Shown: positions 35,001-47,107 of the stretch, piece after piece | Layout: every line of letters starts with the position of its first letter | Position numbering within the stretch: position 1 is the first letter of the stretch | NCBI RefSeq assembly: GCF_000224145.3 | Contig: NC_020167.2 | Span: 4,207,027-4,271,026, forward strand | From: Ciona intestinalis | Taxonomy: Eukaryota > Chordata > Ascidiacea > Phlebobranchia > Cionidae | Direction of reading: 5' to 3' | Length of the DNA: 64,000 nucleotides | The notes under the pieces: generated by a model | The model's database searches: none | Seen by the model: the letters and a program-made list of their open reading frames with translations, nothing else | What the model was told of the DNA's origin: nothing | Position numbers and translations under genes: made by a program

Positions 35001-36235
35001 TGACGTCACACCTGGTCTTCGTGGGAAGAAAGTTTTATTTCATCATCTGGGACAGAAACAGTGAGGTTGTGGGAGTCTCCCGCTTGTTTCCCAGCCGAAT
35101 AATTCGACTTCGCTCGCCTGAAAAGTGAATATTATAAACAATATTCTTAAAAGACCTGAAATAGCCGAAAGCAGGATTACCTTATCAGGTTACGTTCTTA
35201 ATGGTATTTAAAAAAGGTATTTTTAAACCTTCTATAAACGAATTGTGATTGCGTGCTCTTATGATAAGCATATACTTTCAAATATATCTGCCGTATGGCT
35301 CAGTTAAGTATATGTTGTTGGGAAAATAAATCGTTTTCGAAGCAAGACACCACTGCGGTCGTGGGAAGCGACGCGGAAATTGTCGAGTCCATTCATAACT
35401 GAAGTCCTGGCGTCTCCCGTACGGAGAGATACAATGGTCTATTATTAACTAAAGCGAAACTGATTTCTGATGATTAGTAGCTCCCGTGACCCTAGAAAGG
35501 TCACTGTGTTTATGATTTCATAACAATGGATTAGGTTGGGTTTCTACAGACCTGTGGGAAGCGAACGAACGTGCGACTACAATTGTGCCACAACAATGGA
35601 AGCCATCGCGTACACACCAAGGATTACGAATCGGAAGGTGGTATAACGACGTCACATTGCCGACTGTGATTGATAGAAAACTAATAGACAACTTAAAATT
35701 TGCAATAAAGTTGTGGAGAATGTTCCTTTTCTCCGGTACTGTGTGACGTCAAAGGTCATACACGCGGACTGTTACGTCATTGGCTTGTGTGTACGTCATA
35801 GATGGCACGCTCTTTATTCGGGTAAGATCGATGAAGATAAAATTCCAGACCGTGCTGATGGACTGTTTTCGTAAAGATTACCTTGAAATAGTTTTCCGAG
35901 AAACTGCTGAAAATATGACTCGCGTTTGATGTTAAGCAAGAAAGAGACATGTGTTCCGTTTGTGTCATGTCTATTTATGTAACTTTTATGCTTATGTAAC
36001 TTTTATCTACATTTGAACCACTAACACTATTTTAAATCGTGGTTTAAAAAGGGGGTTGCGGAATACTAAACATTTTAGGTTGAGTCGTTTTCATGACCCA
36101 GCAACGGTTGTTATATCTCGCGTGACGGGGCAAAGATGGTTATTATAACACGGGTGTTATGTTTCGTAAATATTGTGCCCTCTTGCGTTACCATGAATGT
36201 ATAACTTTGTAGGTTAGGGAGTTTTCTATTTTTTT
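32068..36235. other. 4.2-kb gene-free stretch between paralogues A and B
   Basis: Upstream region of A and downstream of B. No further copy of the ten-Cys domain and no other recognisable exon was seen. Three TGACGTCA octamers lie at about 33722, 34999 and 35744. The longest open frames (34769-35128 plus, 34575-35009 minus) look accidental. Confidence 0.55.
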
Positions 36236-39200
36236 TTATAAAAATGGGTAACGTCGAAACTTGATTACCCCGTATTTTCTTTATTGTCTAAGCTCAACTA
36301 CTCTGTCATGGCGCCACAGCCTAATCTCATGTTGCAGAAAACGTAATAAGAAATATTCCTTAGATTGCACATGGAAGGTTAGGTCAACTGCAGAATGTTT
36401 GGTAAAACTTTACCTATGGTGTAGAAGGTAGATTATTGTGATAAGAGCCAAAACCATCAGCGAAGCTCCGCATGCGATCAGGGCTATTTCTAAACAAAAA
36501 ATAGTTTTTGCAACTGCACAGTTAAAGAAACTGATACTCGAACTTAATATAAAAATTTGTAAATTATTTTAACGCTACTACTGTTAGCGGCTTAGAATAT
36601 ACAACGCGTTAAAAAAAACATGCCATAAAATAATGTAATATATAATAGGGTGGGGGGACAGGACACCTTTAGCACATCATTTTTAAAGGTCCGATAACGT
36701 TTCACACAATTCACAACGGTCTATGAGAGTCTTGAGGAAACAGATTTATAATTCTTTGAATGTTCTATGTTTACTACCAAATGGAATGAGAAAATTGAAT
36801 AAAAACGTGCCCTATCTTCCCCTACCCTAATATATTTATAACAATCCTGCATTTCTGAGTTCTGATATACTTACGCCAATTGTTTGGACTTGATACGGTG
36901 TAAGTTTCGACAACGTATGACGTCTTGGTGTTTTGAACAGCAACGCTTGTTTGGGAACCGAAGTCTACAGAAAATATTTTAATCGATTGGAACGATTGAT
37001 TTATCGTTGGTTCATTTTTTATTAATTGACAGTTATAAAACAACAAATTGACGTTTATTAGTTGCCGAAACGTGTGGTCGTTTGTTGTGCAGCGAATTAA
37101 AAAATAATGTATACAGGAGTGGTAAAGCATAGAAAAACATTACATTTAAATATTCACCTCTTTCAACATCTGCTGTGTTTCCTTCGGTGACAATCATCTC
37201 TTCTCTAATCACTGGTATATTTGGAGCAACCTCTGCGTTTCTAGTTTCGGATCCTCCTCCGGCGGAGGAGCGATTGTCGACGTTTGCATCTTTGTCGTCC
37301 GGGGGACCCTCGTCATCGATGAAGAATTTATCAATCTCGTCCAATTCGGTTTCACTCAGCGTTGTGTCGCTTACAGATGACGTCAGAAGTTCAAACTGCG
37401 ATTGGCTTTCGGGAATGACGTCACCAGCAGACTTTGTGACGTCAGGAGGTCGATAATCTGAAAAGGCAATGCCTTAATTGACCCATGAAACAACACCGCT
37501 TGACTAAAATGCCACTTTGTTTATTAGGGTGCGAATATAAAGCCGAACAATGTGTATAGAAACATCAAATAACAACATGCGAAGAAACATCAAATGAAAG
37601 CAGATTATACACTATACGTTCAAAGTAGGAACTACGTTTGACTACAGCAAATCTAAACACCAAAGCGAAGATGGTTAATATGCACGCCCACATCAACCGA
37701 TGTTATATGAATGCATATGGCATTGTCACTTCCTCACCTTTGAAAGGAAAAGTTCCATGCTCTCGTAGATACTTGATGGCAGCTGATAGGTTAAAATAGA
37801 GCATGCATCAGCCAATCGTGTTGGTTTACACGATGAAAAAATAAACAAAAATAAAGTGCTCAAATAAACATGCGCGTGTATTGGTGAGCTTAGAATCATC
37901 TGAAGTTTGAATTAGTGATATAGTACTGTCGGGGGAAGACGGGACGCATTTCGCCCACAATATCTAAATATCCTGATCGTGTTTTGAACCTTTAATAACG
38001 CTTTATTACAGTCATGATATTACAGTTATAAATGTTTAGAATGTTTTTTGTTTACCTAAATCGGGACGAGAAAATAGAGAAAGAAGGTGTACCATCTTCC
38101 CCACCGTACTTTATATGCACGATAACAAAGTGTGCGGATTCCGCCCACAAAAAAAGAATTGTTTATGTAATGATTTTGGGGGGAAAATCCAGCGATTCTC
38201 ATGCATGGAGGTCACGTGACATGCACGATCGATGCGATTGGTCGGCTTACCCGTTGGCATGGTTACGCCGCTATGGTTAATTTCGAAAAAATCGAAACGC
38301 CCAGTGACATCTGTATAGCCAGTTAAGTAATGGGTGGTTGTAACTTGTTCAGTCGTCATTGCAAGTTTAGCGGCAACAAGGCGACCGCTTTCTGTTTAAA
38401 CGAAATTGTGAACCTCATGTTTTGCAATTAATGTCGACTGTTTAAACGTCTTTTGAAAATCAAATTTGACATGTTTAGCAAAAGCTAGAAAGTATTTAGG
38501 CATCCATGTAAAAATCAACTTACCAAAACACGGGTTTGCGTACACACTGTTCCTTATTTCTTGGCATCTTTTTAACTTCTGTGTTGAAAATAAATATTTT
38601 TTAATTGTATGAACATGGCATGAAACATTTTGTTTGTTAAAAAAGACACATTAATAAGCTGGTTCAATAAAGTTGAACTGGGTGTTTGAGGTGTTTGATG
38701 TAAGAAATTATACGGAAAACGAACAGTTACCACGCACCATGTATAGATGTGATATTATGATGTAGTTATTTAATTAACAAAAACAAAATGGCCCAACTGA
38801 CCATTTCACGTGTTATAGCACGCCACAATTGTAAGACTGGTAATCTGAGATCATTTTATTTATGTAGTAAAATTAACAATGCCCGACGGTTTACTATACA
38901 CCATGAAGGGCCTCTAAAGCGACCCAGTATACTCTATATGAGTAAGGTTCTATACTCTTTTTATAGCATCTATATATGAAAATAAGTCGTCGGTTGGTCC
39001 GATGCCTTACTGCACCAACTTAAAAAGTCTAAAACTGCACATTTTGTCAAAGAGTCATATAGTAGGATGATGGAAGGCGGGACACCTTTAGAACATAATA
39101 TTTAAATATCCTAATTGTTTTTTAAGCAATTAACAACGGTCAATGGAAGTCATGAGGATACAGTTTTCTAATTCTTTGAAGATCTTTTGTTTCCTACCAA

Positions 39201-40200
39201 ATGCGACGAGAAATAGAATGAAAAGCTGTCTGACAAATGGCAGTTTTTAGAAAAGTAAAAAACAGTTTAGAAAGGAAAAAAACAACTTTTTAAAGAGTGA
39301 AACATCATAATGTGATTTGTCTGACACCTTTTTATTCTATTCCCCGTCTCCCCCCACCCTCACCACATTCACCAACTTACCTTACCAACCAAACCAACCG
39401 CATAACATTTGCACTTGTCATCCAACGGAAAGTAGGTTGAACGTAAAATGTCGATGTTTTCCGCACATTTCGGTTGGTCGCTGATAGGAGCGTCACAGCG
39501 TGCACCAGTGATCTGTTAAATGAATACATGTGAATCTTTTTTATGACAAACTTTCTATAGCATTGTATAATACAGTATATAGATAGGGTGGGAGACGATG
39601 GGACAGTTTTTTCATTCTCTTTTCTTGTCTCCATTGTTACAAAGAACGTTTGAAACAAAGAACATTCAAATAGAGTTATAAAACCATTTCCTCATGACCA
39701 CATTGACCGTTGAAAACACCATCAGGATATTTGGTTAATATGTGCTAAAAATCTCCCGCCCCCACCCTACTATAACTCGGCAAGCGTAATTTATATATTA
39801 AAATATTCTAAACAATGTGAAAGAAAGTGGCGCGTCTATATGACGCATAACGGAACACAAAGTGTCACTATATTTTATACGCCAAGTTTTTTATGAGTGT
39901 TGGTGTTTGATATTGGTTTTAAATACATTCTTTCGAAAACAGGTAAAATTTCTCAACTGTTTTAGGTTCTTTTAAAAGTTTGCGCAATATGTACATAAAG
40001 ATTATTTATCAGTACCCACTAACCTTGCATTTCTTTTTCACTGCTCGAAACGCTGATCCACAATTCGATGAGTTCTTGCAACGGTTCAGTGCTTCCAAGC
40101 AAGTTAATCCAGAATCGCTGCGACGAAAACGGGATAAAAGTCCAACTTCTTCGTGCTGTAGCGACGACGTAACCACGAGAGAAATTGTAAGAAATTGCAT
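36236..40200 (-). CDS. GDNF-receptor-alpha/GAS1-like single-pass membrane protein, paralogue B (about 352 aa)
   Basis: Exons 40200-40024, 39512-39381, 38578-38524, 38391-38251, 37782-37738, 37457-37158, 36964-36875, 36489-36414 and tentatively 36278-36236. With the start at 40200 the first exon is 177 bp, as in paralogue A, and all four cysteines of exon 1 fall at the same residue numbers (34, 41, 47, 58); a start at 40278 is possible but puts charged residues before the hydrophobic core. Exons 2 and 3 (132 and 55 bp) and the membrane exon (76 bp) also have the same lengths as in A. Domain landmarks: TCLEALNRCKNSSNC, KCKCYAVG, LKRCQEIRNSVYANPCF. The linker is acidic but Ser/Pro-richer than in A (TELDEIDKFFIDDEGPPDDK). 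Membrane helix IALIACGASLMVLALITIIY. The last exon follows a weak AAAG acceptor and gives a short basic tail (KYGVIKFRRYPFL); its assignment is uncertain. Confidence 0.8.
36645..36832 (+). repeat. TA-MITE copy 14
   Basis: Nearly full-length, in the intron before the membrane exon of paralogue B. Confidence 0.78.
37922..38112 (+). repeat. TA-MITE copy 15
   Basis: Nearly full-length, left terminus worn; intron of paralogue B. Confidence 0.78.
39060..39365 (+). repeat. TA-MITE copy 16, interrupted
   Basis: Left 175 bp at 39060-39236; the right end (CCCCGTCTCCCCCCACCC) resumes near 39325 after about 90 bp of A-rich unrelated sequence that contains short repeats of GTTTAGAAA. Confidence 0.65.
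39578..39774 (-). repeat. TA-MITE copy 17
   Basis: Full-length reverse copy in the first intron of paralogue B. Confidence 0.8.
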
Positions 40201-40820
40201 AAGTAATTTTATCGAATTTCCAACCGAAAGTGGGCGATCCAAATCACATTCAATTGGTATGCACGCGAAAGCTACCATGTTAAAAGATGGCAGGGCACTG
40301 ATAACTTATATATTTATTATTCCAGCGCTAAAACAAACCTGCGAATACAGAATCCCTAAATTTGGCATTAGTCCCGCATAGCCTTTTTATTATTATTAAA
40401 CCGATTTTCTTTTTTACCTTACACAACATCTAGTTTTCAAACTAACAAAGCTGTTGTTATACGCCTTAAAGAAATCTATGCCAAACAGGCGTTTGGGCAT
40501 CTGCAGTATACGCTGTGGTATTGATCATTTCAATAACCATCGACCGCTTGGAAAAACCGTTATTGTTATTGTTGGCACTTTATTTCATGCGTCAGTTGAA
40601 GAAATTCATACGTCAGGTTTCCCCCGCTCAAAATATCTCCCAATTACGAAATTCCATATGGAGTATAAGAGGCACCTCCGGCGTGGGTAATTTAAAAATG
40701 GTTTATATTGAATTGATCGCTTGCAGACAGCGCGGGTATCGAACTGTTTTTAAGGTCGCGGATTCATTCTATCAACACCCATGTGATAAATTGGAACTAC
40801 ACTTATAGGAAAGTAATCTA

Positions 40821-41016
40821 TATATAGTAAGTTGGAAAAAGAATGGGATATCTTTTTATTCTATATTAATTCGTCCCATTTGGTAGTAAACAAAGAACAC
40901 TCAAAGAATTATATAACCGTATCCTCACAACTCCATATACCGTTGTTTATTGTTTAAAACACGATTAGGATATTTGGATGTTATGTGCTTAAGGTGTCCC
41001 ATCTTACCCCACAGGA
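40821..41016 (-). repeat. TA-MITE copy 18
   Basis: Full-length reverse copy upstream of paralogue B; left terminus diverged. Confidence 0.78.
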
Positions 41017-43384
41017 CAGTATTTAATATTCGAATACATACACGCATATCTTATAAATTAGGACGTGTAGAAACTGCACAGTGCCTGAACGACAAACAGT
41101 ATCTTATACTGGATCTAGGCATGTAAGGAGGGCCGAATAATTTTGTTTTATTACACGCGGTATTGAATTCAAATATTTTCCGCCGATATAAAACTATTAT
41201 TGTCTGTGGCTTATTGTAACTGCCACTAACACGTACATGTGTTTGTATACCTTGCCTGTTATAGGACTCGCCACCACTCTCTCTACTATAATCTTTTTTG
41301 ACATCAAACAATCTTGTTTATTCTTTATAAAACTGCTTACAATTCAACGTTTGCTACATTTTCTCGCTAAGTGAGGCACCAGCGATTTGGCCAATTACTT
41401 ACTCTCGCGTGAGCGGGTTAAATAGTCCTGGCGCCGACGCCATAGCAGACGATCCATATAAAACCACCGATTGTATCCACAACCGTATAACGAGGCGATG
41501 GAGTTTTAATCTAATTGCCAAAACGTTTGTGGGGAGCTATTATAAACACACCGACCCCAAGCCTCGTGTAAACAGTTGTGGGAATACTTCGGCCCGCTTT
41601 CCTAGACAACCGGGCTTACAACAAAGCTATCGCCTGATTCCACTTTATCCCTTACCCAGTATCATCTATTTACAGCTTGGCGGTTGTCTCTATTATTGCC
41701 ATTGTATTGAGATTCGTTTGTTTTCTAATACAGGCGCTTGTCTGGCCACAAAGGTAAAGTCCTGTGTACTAAGTGCAGGAGAAACCGGACCCAGCGTTGC
41801 AACAATAGAGAAGAAAGGCAGACCCAAACACGATACTTGCGCTTTTCGCCAACGTATAATACCTAATTCTGAAGCTACACTAAACGGCCATTAAGCGACG
41901 TTTCATTCAAAACACCGTCGCTGTGATCTAAAAAAAGGTCACGCTAAACCCTTGCTTTTACCAACGCTGCAAACTGTCGTCTCGTGTGCAGAATCTCCAT
42001 TGCTTACAACGCTCGAAACATACGTTTCTGACGTCACACGGTCCCCATTTGGCTTTGAATGACGTCACAGCAGGAATCTGCCAACGTTTTTACGAAAATT
42101 GCTGCAAACTTGACATAAATAATTTAAAAAGCGACACAAAACCCTAAGAGTACATTTCCGGGTATGTGATGTGCTGTAACGAGAAGAGCAGCATAAAATA
42201 TTCAGTCGCTCTTTCGTGTAAGAGTGCGAGTTAATCAGGTTGGGGTAGGGTGTTAGAGTTAAGAAGCAAGTCGAATTTTCACCAAATCGAGTTAAAATCG
42301 GACGAGGAATTGATTTCCCTTAATTCGAACAAAACGAATCACCTTGGTGATTTGACTGACAGAGCTGTGCTTCGGTTGAAGGTAATATTGACGAGTTAGT
42401 AATCAATGTTTGTCGCTGTATTGGGAACTCGGGACACGCGTCAACACCAATGGAAACGCCGCGGTGGGTATTTTATAACCGCTATAGTATACGGCTATAC
42501 GCAAAAGGCCCATAGCTATCCATTGTGCGACGAGGCCAACTTTCTTTCCATGTGAGAAATATGCAGCATGCATTGAAATTTTCGCTTTGTAGCTAGTTAT
42601 TTGAACGAAAATAATATGTTTAATTTGCGAAAATAAAACAACGAAATGTTGAAAATACCCGGGGCTATGGTTGTGTTGAATTGAAGTAAACATCGAACTG
42701 CAAAACCCACGTTTTGGGACCTTAATTAAAATAGCATAGTCTTTATACTACCGAAATGTGAATACGTAAATATATATATATAGACAGAGATATATGTCAT
42801 ATATACAAAAGAGTTCTAACAATTTTGCGGCGCAAAAAAAAAACAGTGAAGTGCATTTGAAATTCGCTCTATAGGTCGGAGGATTATTATAAACGAAAAC
42901 AAATTTACGTCCTTGACTTTTCTCCCGTTCATAACAACATGCGCATGCATCGATTCCGCTGACATAGATGCATGACGACGGCAAACTACGCTCTTTGGTT
43001 TTGATTATGACGTCATATTATTCCCCCGAGTGACGCGATTACTGCAACGTCGATCGAGCAGTTGACTTTCAATACCTCTTACATACAATCGCAATTTAGA
43101 CCAAGGCCACTTTTGACGCTAAACTTGACAGACACGTGCTAACCGCAACAAGTATTGATTGAACGCAGGTGATTCGCAGCAATTTGGCGAGCTGTTTCGG
43201 AAACGAATCAAATACATTTTGACACGCCGATAATTAAGATTTCTGAAAGTTGCTCCAAAATGAATCGAAAACGAATAATTGGCTTGAAAATTAAAGGCCA
43301 CCAGTTTAATTTCAAATAGCTCTTTACGTCTTTCGATAAAAAGGTAACTTTTTTGTGATAATTACCACATAGCATTTTTACATA

Positions 43385-43580
43385 AGTAGGGTGGGGGGGA
43401 GGTGCTGGGACACCTTTTTATTCCATTTTCTCGTCTCATTTGGTAGTAATTAAAGAACATTTAAGGGATTTGAAAACCGCGTGTCCTCATGACACCCATA
43501 TAGCCTGTTGTTAATTGTTTAAAACACGATAAAAAATTGTTGTTGGTAGGTGCTAAAAATGTCTCATCTTACCCAACAGT
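43385..43580 (-). repeat. TA-MITE copy 19
   Basis: Full-length reverse copy with a G-run in its left terminus. Confidence 0.78.
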
Positions 43581-44133
43581 TATACATCACTGAATCTGAA
43601 CTTTAATATCTGCTTACGGATCCGAGTTACCGCCACAAGAAACCTATACGATTTGAATCACTTAAATACCAAGTTTACTAGTCTTCGAAATCTTACCTAA
43701 ACTTCATATATGCTGCAAGTGGGACACTAAGTCAACGTAGCAATACAACTAATACGAATAACCAAACCTTACCACGTAACAGCTTATATCAAGTGATCAG
43801 TGCCAAGGAATTGAACGTTAGCGTTACCCCTATACCTGCGAATCGAATTTCTTTACCTCACCTTGGTTAAGTTTTCGATTTCAGATGGTTCGTCCTTTCT
43901 CCTGCCAATCTTATGTGCTTTCTGTTGCGCGCTTGTTCGTGAGGAGGAATAATTTTGTGCAATTTACTCTCAAACGGTGTTTCTTCTAAAGAGAAGACGG
44001 ATGATTTAAAACGTTGAAAGAAATGCTATTAGTTGAAGACATATATGCCTTTTCGAGTAGGTGAGAATTTAAACACAGTCAATATTTTATCTTTTTTTTG
44101 TTACTTATGTTATGTTACGTGACATACAGTATA

Positions 44134-44312
44134 TATACAGTGAGATTGGAGAGAGACGGAACACCTTTAGCACATAATATCAAAATATTGTGTTTTAAAG
44201 AATTAACAACGGTTTGTGGAAGTCGTTTATAATTCTTTAATTTTTTTGTTTACTACAAAATGGGACGAGAAAATGGAATGAAAGGCGTCCCGTCTTTCCC
44301 CACCTTAACTAT
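44134..44312 (+). repeat. TA-MITE copy 20
   Basis: Shortened forward copy downstream of paralogue C. Confidence 0.75.
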
Positions 44313-44788
44313 CTAAGTTATTTAAATGTTTTTATTGGGTAATATTTTTTTAACTATCATACTCAGCAGAGGAAATTCTTATATTCCAAAATTCCCCCTA
44401 ATATTATTCTGAAACAAGGTGCTACAGCTCGTGCATCGTGCCCCGTCGTACTTTTTTGTCGTTCTTTGATACAAATAATTTTTGAAATGATTTAATGGCG
44501 ATAAAAACATCGGTTCGAACATGGGAGCGATATAAGAAAACAGAAAATAAATAAAATCTCAGGTAAAAAAATAATAGGCCGAGTTCGGGCAACAACAAGA
44601 AAACGAAAATAAACGAACGGTCGAACGGCGCCGGATTCAAATTATGACGTCATAATTACGAGCCGCATGAACAAACAGTGATGTGAAAAGATCTTCGATT
44701 GTCACGCTTGGCGCTAGGTAACGTGACGTATGCGGTGACGCTGTCAACAACATTTATAAGGAAATGATCACAGATGTTGACGTCATCG

Positions 44789-47107
44789 TCACGTCATCGT
44801 TTCCTTTCTCGCGTTTTTGCATTCCTTTCTCTTCATGCTGAAATGTAAAATTAAGTTATAAAATAAAGGAAACCTTTTGGGATATTTTTCAATTGTTATA
44901 TTCTGGTTGTATACATACCTTACAAAGAAAAGCATCGCAGCTCCTGCTATCACCATTACTATCAGTAGAATGCCGGTCGCGATCGCCACCACATCTGTAT
45001 AATGCATAAAGGGAATATTAGATTTCTGACTATGAGTTCGAATTAAGATGAACTAGCATCGGTATTCGGGAAATACTCACGTAACAGCACAGCATCATTG
45101 TGTGGTAGGGTGTTGGTTGGTTGGTCGAACGGATCTTCCACGTAAGTCTCGCTCTTTGTTGCGACATAATTGATGCTCCCGCTTTCGGTCTGTGGGATTA
45201 TGACGTCATTGCTTTCGTCGTTCTTGACGTCACCGGAAACGGACACGACGGTTGTGGATTCTGTGTTGCACACGCGTAAGTAAATTGAACGCTCGTGTTT
45301 TAAGTAATCCGCTTTTGCGGGATTATGTTTCTCGCTTCAAAAGTTTCAAAAGTTTTTGATCAACTTACCGGACTGTGACGTTCCCGGAGTTGGCGACGTC
45401 ATCAACTGGACGCTTTCGTCAGCGGCGTAGTCATTGTACGTCATAAAGGCCTCGAATACCTCATCGCTTGATTCACGTGACACTGCTGCTAGGTTTGATT
45501 GGACAGTATTCGGTTTTTCAATATCGTCTGTAAGTAGTGAATGTTAAAGTATAATATACCTGACAGGAACAATGTATTTTTTATTCAATGTTAAGTTTGG
45601 TAAGAACGTCACCTTTGTGTGTGTAAGAGTAAACGTTTGTATTTAATATATTTAAATAATGAGTACTTACCGAGTTTAGGCAACATGTTCCTGGATCGAA
45701 GAAATCGCACGGAACCTGCGGAAAATATAAACTTGAGTACTTTGATCAAAAAAACAAGAACAGGAAAGAAGTTTCGAACCACTCATATGACGTCACTTGT
45801 ATAAAATTAGGCGCAAAACTCACAAAGGTAAACTTTATACGGGTATAGGGTGGGACTTGAGATCATTTGGCAACCGGTGTGGAATTAGGTCGTGGGTACG
45901 CGGTCTTGCTATTAATGTGGTCGGTCTATAATCGGTTTCTGGGGTCAAATACCAGACCCACGGGAACCCCTGCATGTTGGGGGGTAGAGTTACCACAGCC
46001 GTGCGAAATTCGCACGCAGAGAGCGTTTCGGATTCACCACTTTGAGCGGCTAAAGTTGTCACTTGACTCCGCGAGTCCTTGACCCATAGTAACCCCGCAA
46101 GTTGCAGAACATGGTCAATTGTACGTTATAGGGAGCGTTGTTTTTGCTTGTAAAGTACGCGTGTGGTTGGGTGTATTTATTTACCAAAAACTGTAGTTGT
46201 TTATATTTTAAACTTACCGAAACAAGGGTTCTCGTAGATTTTCTTGTGTATGGCAGCGCAGTGACCTCGTTTCTGCAAATGGAACTTGATTTAGAAGCGG
46301 AATTTTAAAACGGTAATTTTTCAAGTATTTAAAAATGATAAGTCCAAATTTCGAAAGTTTACAAATTTCTTTACCAGATCTTTAGGTAAAATTCAGATTT
46401 GGTTACAGATTTTAGTCATATCTTTATTCGTAAAATAAAACACGTCAATTCGATGTTTTTATCGCGCGAATGAAAGTGGCTACCAAACAACCGCCATTTT
46501 GTAGCTGCATAAGAAACTTTGTTTAATAACACAGTTTGTGCTAAAACTCACCTTATTACACGAGCACTTCTGATCAGGGTTGAAGAATCGAGCATTAGTT
46601 AGCAAATCCATGATTTTGGCGCATGTTGGTAAATTACGCATGTTTGTGTTGCAGCTGCCCGCTTTCACCTGTTAAAAATCTTAGTTATTAAACATTAAAC
46701 ACGGAAAAATATGTTATTTCGAAACAAACATAGGCAAGATGGAAGTGGCTAATTTAGTCGATACTGGAGTACGCAGTGTTATGCAAAGATTGGTTTTAAA
46801 ACTATGAGAGGACTTTGTCTGTATGTCTAAATAGTTATCAAGAATTACTTACCGCGCATTTAGTTTTTAGTTTCACGAGTGCTTCTCTGCATTCTTTATG
46901 GTGGCGGCAGGACTTCATAATATCGAAGCAGGATTTCGTTTCAGTGTTGCTCACTGTCGAGCGGAAGCTTTGCGTTTCCGGAGCTCCACTATGCCCTCTT
47001 GCGGATGCTCCTGCAGTGGATGTCGCTACCAGCATCAAATAAAGAACGATAAAAAGTCCAAAAAGTCTGCTTGTTCTTCCTGGCGCTGCTAGTTTTACAA
47101 AACCCAT
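44789..47107 (-). CDS. GDNF-receptor-alpha/GAS1-like single-pass membrane protein, paralogue C (311 aa)
   Basis: Eight exons 47107-46853, 46668-46552, 46272-46218, 45715-45671, 45527-45369, 45260-45081, 44994-44919, 44837-44789. Signal-anchor-like start MGFVKLAAPGRTSRLFGLFI with hydrophobic FGLFIVLYLMLVATSTAGA, then the ten-Cys domain: SCFDIMKSCRHHKEC, KCSCNK, HCAAIHKKIYENPCF. Exon 3 (55 bp), the 45-bp linker exon shared with B, and the 76-bp membrane exon keep the phases of the other two genes. The linker is Ser/Thr/Asp-rich without the Glu run of A. Membrane helix VVAIATGILLIVMVIAGAAM; cytoplasmic tail only about 17 residues (SMKRKECKNARKETMT). Exon 1 is 78 bp longer than in A and B because of extra residues between signal peptide and domain. 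Same strand and order as A and B, so it arose by tandem duplication. Confidence 0.82.

Larger units (their letters stand above)
40279..44788. other. 4.5-kb gene-free stretch between paralogues B and C
   Basis: Three TA-MITEs, a TA-rich run at 42766-42800 and no supported exon. A 161-codon open frame at 41409-41894 has no recognisable domain or splice context and was not accepted. Confidence 0.55.

Noticed and set aside
34575-35128. Overlapping open frames of 144 (minus) and 119 codons (plus)
   Set aside because: Opposite-strand overlap, no recognisable domain and no fitting splice context.
32068-36235. A fourth GDNF-receptor-like copy, intact or decayed, between the paralogues
   Set aside because: No trace of the CxC or NPCF exon motifs was found on either strand here, nor in 40279-44788.
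41409-41894. 161-codon open frame on the plus strand
   Set aside because: No domain, signal peptide or splice partner; composition like the surrounding non-coding DNA.
45845-46085. GC-richer block in an intron of paralogue C with a T-arm-like stem (CTGG/CCAG)
   Set aside because: A and B boxes do not fit a tRNA and no second copy was seen in the window.
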